A DNA stretch of 32,612 nt from Acidobacteriota bacterium. GTDB lineage: Bacteria; Acidobacteriota; UBA6911. Under the pieces are notes generated by a model that had not been told where the DNA came from, did no database searches, and saw nothing but the letters and a program-made list of their open reading frames with translations. Positions within the stretch are counted from its first letter, which is position 1; every line of letters begins with the position of its first letter. The stretch is taken from NCBI GenBank assembly GCA_016934295.1, contig JAFGTD010000201.1:1-32612 (forward strand), written 5' to 3'. This document shows positions 28,290 to 32,612 of the stretch, piece by piece. The translations under genes and the position numbers were made by a program.

Positions 28290-29040
28290 GGTTTAAAATT
28301 TCCCTGGCTAACTTAATATAACTATCGGCGCCCTTTGATTTAATATCATAGAGGAGAACCGGCTTGCCGAAGCTGGGCGCCTCGGCCAACCGGACATTTC
28401 GGGGAATAATCGTCTCGAGTAGATGGTTGGGAAAATGATTCTTCACTTCATCCCGCACCTGGTCACTCAAATTGGTCCTTTCATCAAACATCGTCAGCAG
28501 AATACCCTGAATTATCAAGCCGGAATTCAAGGATCGGCGAATTCGGGCAAGCGTATCAAATAAATCCGAAAGTCCCTCCAGGGCAAAATACTCGCACTGG
28601 ATGGGAACAAGAACGGAATGAGCAGCCACCATACCGTTCAGAGTCAATATGTTCAATGAAGGCGGGCTGTCAATCAGGATAAAATCAAATTGTTCGGATA
28701 CCGGCATCAACAACTTCTTCAGCAGGAATTCTCTCTCAGGAAGCTCAAGCATCTCGATACCTGCGCCTGTCAGATTATTATCCGCCGGTATCAGCTTCAA
28801 ATTATCCAGTTCCGTATTATAAATAAGTTCCTGAAGAGGTTCGTCTTCTATTAAAGCATTATAAAGGCCCTTTACCGTGCCTTTAACGACACCCAGACCG
28901 CTGCTGCAATTGGCCTGGGCGTCCGTATCAACGATTAAAACACGCATATCCGCAACGGCAAGCGCAGCGGCCAGATTGATGGCAGTCGTTGTCTTCCCGA
29001 CGCCCCCTTTCTGATTCGTTATTGCAATAATCTTTGCCAT
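28267..29040 (-). CDS. parA: ParA/Soj chromosome-partitioning ATPase
   Basis: ITNQKGGVGKTTTAINLAAALA deviant Walker A; overlaps the parB start. Confidence 0.97.
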   Translation of the reverse strand: MAKIIAITNQKGGVGKTTTAINLAAALAVADMRVLIVDTDAQANCSSGLGVVKGTVKGLYNALIEDEPLQELIYNTELDNLKLIPADNNLTGAGIEMLELPEREFLLKKLLMPVSEQFDFILIDSPPSLNILTLNGMVAAHSVLVPIQCEYFALEGLSDLFDTLARIRRSLNSGLIIQGILLTMFDERTNLSDQVRDEVKNHFPNHLLETIIPRNVRLAEAPSFGKPVLLYDIKSKGADSYIKLAREILNHEKKGIR

Positions 29041-29232
29041 GAGATTTTTTACATTAGACGATGGTTTGGCTGCATTGCGCCCCTCTGCCCCGCCCGTTTA
29101 TAGCAAAGCGAGCGAAACTCCTTGAGAAAAGCGGCGTAGTGAGAAATATAGACCAAGGGAGATTAACACAAATTGCCAGGAAAAAACAAACCACCAATTG
29201 AACATTAAAAGAATTAAGTGAATGGGAATAAA

Positions 29233-29248
29233 TGTTTCACGTGAAACA
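29233..29248. promoter_or_regulatory. parS site 1
   Basis: TGTTTCACGTGAAACA, exact canonical parS palindrome. Confidence 0.95.
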
Positions 29249-29261
29249 TTTTCTTTATCCA

Positions 29262-29277
29262 TGTTTCACGTGAAACA
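29262..29277. promoter_or_regulatory. parS site 2
   Basis: TGTTTCACGTGAAACA, second exact copy 29 bp from the first. Confidence 0.95.
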
Positions 29278-29278
29278 T

Positions 29279-29905
29279 TTATTCCGGAAGATAAACAGAC
29301 AACCTCCATTCCGATTTATATGGAAATTTTTCTCTTCGCAACAGTCTTAGACTCTTTTCGACCCTTTCAGGTTCTTCGGCAGCCAGCTGCCTGCCGTGAA
29401 AGATCCAGAACTGTGTCTTTCCATGGGTATGTTTTATTAATTTATTTATATCTTTCGTTTTTATTTTCAAACCCTTCCAGCTGACGCAATCCCACTCTTT
29501 GTCGTTAGTATCAAGATAATCTGTGATTCGACCGTGAAAAGCGGAAGATTCTGATAATTTTAGTTCACTTGTAACCGTCTCCAGAAAACTGACCCTTTTC
29601 AGCCTGCTGTCAACCATATCCAGCTTCATGCGGGGCACCATAATCTTCAGTGGGATAGCGGGGAATCCGGCTCCGCTGCCCAGATCGAGATGGTTTTTTG
29701 CATCTTCCGGATATATTCTCGATGCCCAAATCCCTTCCAAAAGCAATGGTTCCAGTACAGACCATTCGCTTGAAGCGGTTAAATTGATTCTCGAATTCCA
29801 TTTTTTCAACAAATTTATATAAACATCTATCTTTTCAGCAGCTTGCGGATCAAAGGGCAAGGACAATCGTTGAAAAATTTTGTAATATTCCCCTGCTGAT
29901 TCCAT
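29279..29905 (-). CDS. rsmG: 16S rRNA (guanine527-N7)-methyltransferase RsmG
   Basis: NHLDLGSGAGFPAIPLKIM, MVDSRLKRVSFLETVTSEL; synteny with mnmG. Confidence 0.95.
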   Translation of the reverse strand: MESAGEYYKIFQRLSLPFDPQAAEKIDVYINLLKKWNSRINLTASSEWSVLEPLLLEGIWASRIYPEDAKNHLDLGSGAGFPAIPLKIMVPRMKLDMVDSRLKRVSFLETVTSELKLSESSAFHGRITDYLDTNDKEWDCVSWKGLKIKTKDINKLIKHTHGKTQFWIFHGRQLAAEEPERVEKSLRLLRREKFPYKSEWRLSVYLPE

Positions 29906-29919
29906 ATACGGACGCCCTG

Positions 29920-29935
29920 TGAGAAATGCGGGCTA
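29920..29935 (-). repeat. TAGCCCGCATTTCTCA dispersed motif, copy 3
   Basis: Minus-strand exact 16-mer beginning with the mnmG stop codon (29933-29935). Confidence 0.85.
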
Positions 29936-31846
29936 ACGTTTTTTAGTCTTGTTATTTTTGCGGCGATTCTTTTCCTGGCGCATTTCCAACTGAATATTGA
30001 TAATCGAAACGGCTGCAGGTGTGATGCCCGGGATTCTCCCGGCCATGGCAAGATCCGTCGGTCGGATACGGTTGAGCTTTTCTTTCGTTTCCCTGTTCAA
30101 TCCATCGATCGTATTATATTCAAAATCGTCCGGGATGTGCCTTTTCCCTATGCGTCGCATCCTTTCCGCATCCTTTACCTGCTGTTGAATGTATCCATGA
30201 TACTTGACTTCAATCTCGACAATTCTGCGAATTTCCCCGGAGGAAGGCATCATATTATGAAATTGCAGGAATGGTTCTAATTCTCTCAAGGAGATTCCGG
30301 GACGCCGCAGGATTTCTTCAAGGGTAAAACCTTTAATGGCCTGAACATCCACCTTTTCGGCAAGGGCCGGGCAGGCGGCATCCCGGTTATTCCAGCGTTT
30401 TTCTTTCAGAAGACTATGTAGCTTATCAATTTCTTTATATTTCTCCTGGAACAGCGCGTAATCGGTTTCCGAAACCAGCCCCAGCCGGTATCCCATCGGC
30501 CGAAGCCGGCGATCCGCATTATCTATACGCAGAAGCAGCCGATATTCGGAACGCGATGTGAACATCCTGTAAGGCTCGTCGATTCCTTTTGTAACAAGAT
30601 CATCCACCATGGTCCCGATATAGCTATCCTCTCTTGGGAAAATCACCGGGTCCCGTTGTAAAACATACATCGCAGCATTAATTCCGGCTACAAAGCCCTG
30701 GGCGGCCGCCTCTTCATACCCGGTAGTGCCGTTAATCTGGCCGGCATGAAAAAGACCCCTAACTTTCTTTGTTTCCATCGTTTGATTCAACTCAGTCGGC
30801 TGCACAAAATCGTATTCAATAGCATAAGCGGGGCGAATCATACTCGCTTTTTCCAGTCCGGGTATCGATGCGATTATTTTCTTCTGCACTTCAATCGGCA
30901 TGCTGTTGGAAAGCCCGTTAATATAGATCTCCCTGGTATCCAATCCCTCGGGCTCAAGAAAAATCTGGTGGCGCTCCTTTTCAGCAAACTTGACTACCTT
31001 ATCTTCGACGCTCGGGCAATAGCGCGGTCCGATCCCCTTTATAAATCCGCCATAGAGTGCGGATCGTTTTATATTTTCTCTTATCACGTTATGGAGGTTT
31101 TCATTGGTATATCCCAGGTAACAGGATATCTGCGGCAGTACTGTTTTTTCTGTCTTCAGAGAAAAAAATGTGGGATTATCGTCCCCTCGCTGCTCTTCGA
31201 ATTTTGTAAAGTCTATTGTATTTCTGTCAAGTCTCGCTGGAGTTCCGGTTTTAAGTCGTTCAGTTTGAAATCCAATACTGCGAATACTCTCAGCAAGTGC
31301 GTCAGAAGCAGGATCTCCGAATCTTCCGGCTTTTTGTGTCTGATCACCAATATGAATCAGGCCGTTTAGAAAAGTACCGGTCGTAAGAATCACAGATTTA
31401 GCGCCGATACGACTGCCATCTCTCAGCTCGATGCCCTTAACAGTACCCTTGGTAACTATTAATCCGACAACTTCCGACTGATGGAGTGAAAGTCCCTCCT
31501 GATTCAGGAGTATTCTCTTTATCTCATTAATATATTTCGCTTTATCGGATTGACAGCGTGGAGCCTGGACCGCCGGGCCACGACTCGCATTTAAAAGCCG
31601 GAATTGAATTCCGGTTTTATCCGCAGCGTCACCCATAATCCCGCCCAAGGCATCCATTTCTCTTACCAGATGTCCCTTGGCTATGCCTCCTATTGCAGGA
31701 TTGCAGGACATCTGCGCAACAGATTCCAGATCGAATGTGTATAAGGCTGTTTTTGCCCCTATCCTGGCAGCGGCAACAGCTGCCTCGCATCCGGCGTGTC
31801 CTCCTCCTACGACGATGACATCGTAACTATCTTGAAACGGGCTCAA
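29933..31846 (-). CDS. mnmG: tRNA uridine-5-carboxymethylaminomethyl(34) synthesis enzyme MnmG
   Basis: [57 protein letters not shown]-like [15 protein letters not shown]. Confidence 0.99.
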   Translation of the reverse strand: MSPFQDSYDVIVVGGGHAGCEAAVAAARIGAKTALYTFDLESVAQMSCNPAIGGIAKGHLVREMDALGGIMGDAADKTGIQFRLLNASRGPAVQAPRCQSDKAKYINEIKRILLNQEGLSLHQSEVVGLIVTKGTVKGIELRDGSRIGAKSVILTTGTFLNGLIHIGDQTQKAGRFGDPASDALAESIRSIGFQTERLKTGTPARLDRNTIDFTKFEEQRGDDNPTFFSLKTEKTVLPQISCYLGYTNENLHNVIRENIKRSALYGGFIKGIGPRYCPSVEDKVVKFAEKERHQIFLEPEGLDTREIYINGLSNSMPIEVQKKIIASIPGLEKASMIRPAYAIEYDFVQPTELNQTMETKKVRGLFHAGQINGTTGYEEAAAQGFVAGINAAMYVLQRDPVIFPREDSYIGTMVDDLVTKGIDEPYRMFTSRSEYRLLLRIDNADRRLRPMGYRLGLVSETDYALFQEKYKEIDKLHSLLKEKRWNNRDAACPALAEKVDVQAIKGFTLEEILRRPGISLRELEPFLQFHNMMPSSGEIRRIVEIEVKYHGYIQQQVKDAERMRRIGKRHIPDDFEYNTIDGLNRETKEKLNRIRPTDLAMAGRIPGITPAAVSIINIQLEMRQEKNRRKNNKTKKR

Positions 31847-31941
31847 CGTATCTCACCTATATAAAATCATTCGATTCTTCGATCTCTTTTATATTCAGTA
31901 CTTTATAAAAGATTTATCGCCATATTACTTCTGGCTTCTGG

Positions 31942-32122
31942 CCTGTGACTCTTTTCGAAGCGAAAATCTGTGCCGGGAATCCATCGGCGTCGGGGTCGGA
32001 ATCGGTATCGGGATCGAACTTTTAAAACCGATTCCGAGACCGACTCCGAGACCAACCTCCGAAAACTTACCCGGTGTCACATCTTGTTTAATCCGGTACC
32101 AACCGGAGGCCGGGCTGACTTC
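31942..32122 (-). repeat. Palindromic hexamer-periodic repeat element, copy B (inverted relative to copy A)
   Basis: Reverse complement aligns end to end with 11272-11479 except for a ~28-nt gap and one additional hexamer. Confidence 0.85.
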
Positions 32123-32152
32123 CGGCTTCCGGCTTCCGGCTTCTGGCTTCTA
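32118..32152 (+). repeat. Heptamer tandem repeat (acttccg gcttccg gcttccg gcttctg gcttcta)
   Basis: Five 7-mers in register immediately flanking copy B. Confidence 0.9.
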
Positions 32153-32224
32153 TATCCTACTCTCATTAAACGACTTGCCCAGAATTTCACCAACTAGAGT
32201 TTATAATTACCGTTTCGAGAATAT

Positions 32225-32612
32225 TTATTTTCCGATGCAGAAACGTGAAAATATTTCCGTCAGAAGATCTTCGACGGAAGTTTCTCCGGTAATAGATCCG
32301 ATATTCTTTAAACCCCTATGCAGGTGCATCAGGGGGAATTCTTCAGACAGGCCATCATTCAAAGCCCGGGCGGCCTGGACCATTTCGCCTTCCAGGGTAT
32401 CCAGGCAGCGATAGTGCCGTAAATTGGTGACTAGCATATCGTCCCTTTGCATATCCGGGGAACCGAACGCCTTTTCAAAAATTAGCGATTGAAGTTTATC
32501 GATGCCGGAACCGAATTTAGCGGAGACTTCCAGCCAGGGCCACTCTCCTGCGAACGTTTCCATTTGTTCCAGCGTCCAACGGGATTCAAGGTCGTTTTTA
32601 TTCATGACTACA
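32225..32612 (-). CDS. mnmE: MnmE (TrmE) tRNA modification GTPase, C-terminal part, runs off the window edge
   Basis: VVMNKNDLE (G4 NKxD), SAKFGSGIDKL (G5), C-terminal GSITGETSVEDLLTEIFSRFCIGK*. Confidence 0.97.
   Translation of the reverse strand, partial: VVMNKNDLESRWTLEQMETFAGEWPWLEVSAKFGSGIDKLQSLIFEKAFGSPDMQRDDMLVTNLRHYRCLDTLEGEMVQAARALNDGLSEEFPLMHLHRGLKNIGSITGETSVEDLLTEIFSRFCIGK

Noticed and set aside
31970-32197. Plus-strand ORF with RDRTFKTDSETDSETN
   Set aside because: Translation of copy B of the same repeat element.

Overview
The window is a bacterial chromosomal segment with a mostly ordinary gene backbone. The right end carries the conserved mnmE(partial)-mnmG-rsmG-[2x parS]-parA-parB-bactofilin block. 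The rest contains enolase; an HlyD adaptor plus ABC ATPase with no permease in view; a STAS protein overlapping a secreted peptidase-MA-like protein; a PDZ/multi-TM/GAF/PAS histidine kinase followed by an NtrC-type sigma-54 response regulator; a TPR protein; a CarboxypepD_reg/outer-membrane barrel protein; an amidohydrolase; an ornithine cyclodeaminase-family protein; GNAT plus DUF2156-like; a DksA/TraR zinc finger; LysR; PAP2; a histidine phosphatase; and an OYE-family reductase. No rRNA, tRNA, CRISPR array or autonomous transposase was found. The most unusual signal is in the intergenic DNA. Several unrelated small repeat families sit close to gene ends: a 239-bp element with 35-bp inverted terminal repeats; a 16-mer (TAGCCCGCATTTCTCA) whose TAG is twice a gene's own stop codon; a 27-bp sequence containing a palindrome, present as an inverted pair whose TAGs terminate two convergent genes; many tracts with strict 7-nt periodicity; and a 6-nt-periodic palindromic element in two inverted copies about 20 kb apart, one encoding the C-terminal tail of the amidohydrolase. 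A near-consensus sigma-54 promoter lies directly upstream of the histidine kinase. All functional calls were made by reading the sequence, without database searches.
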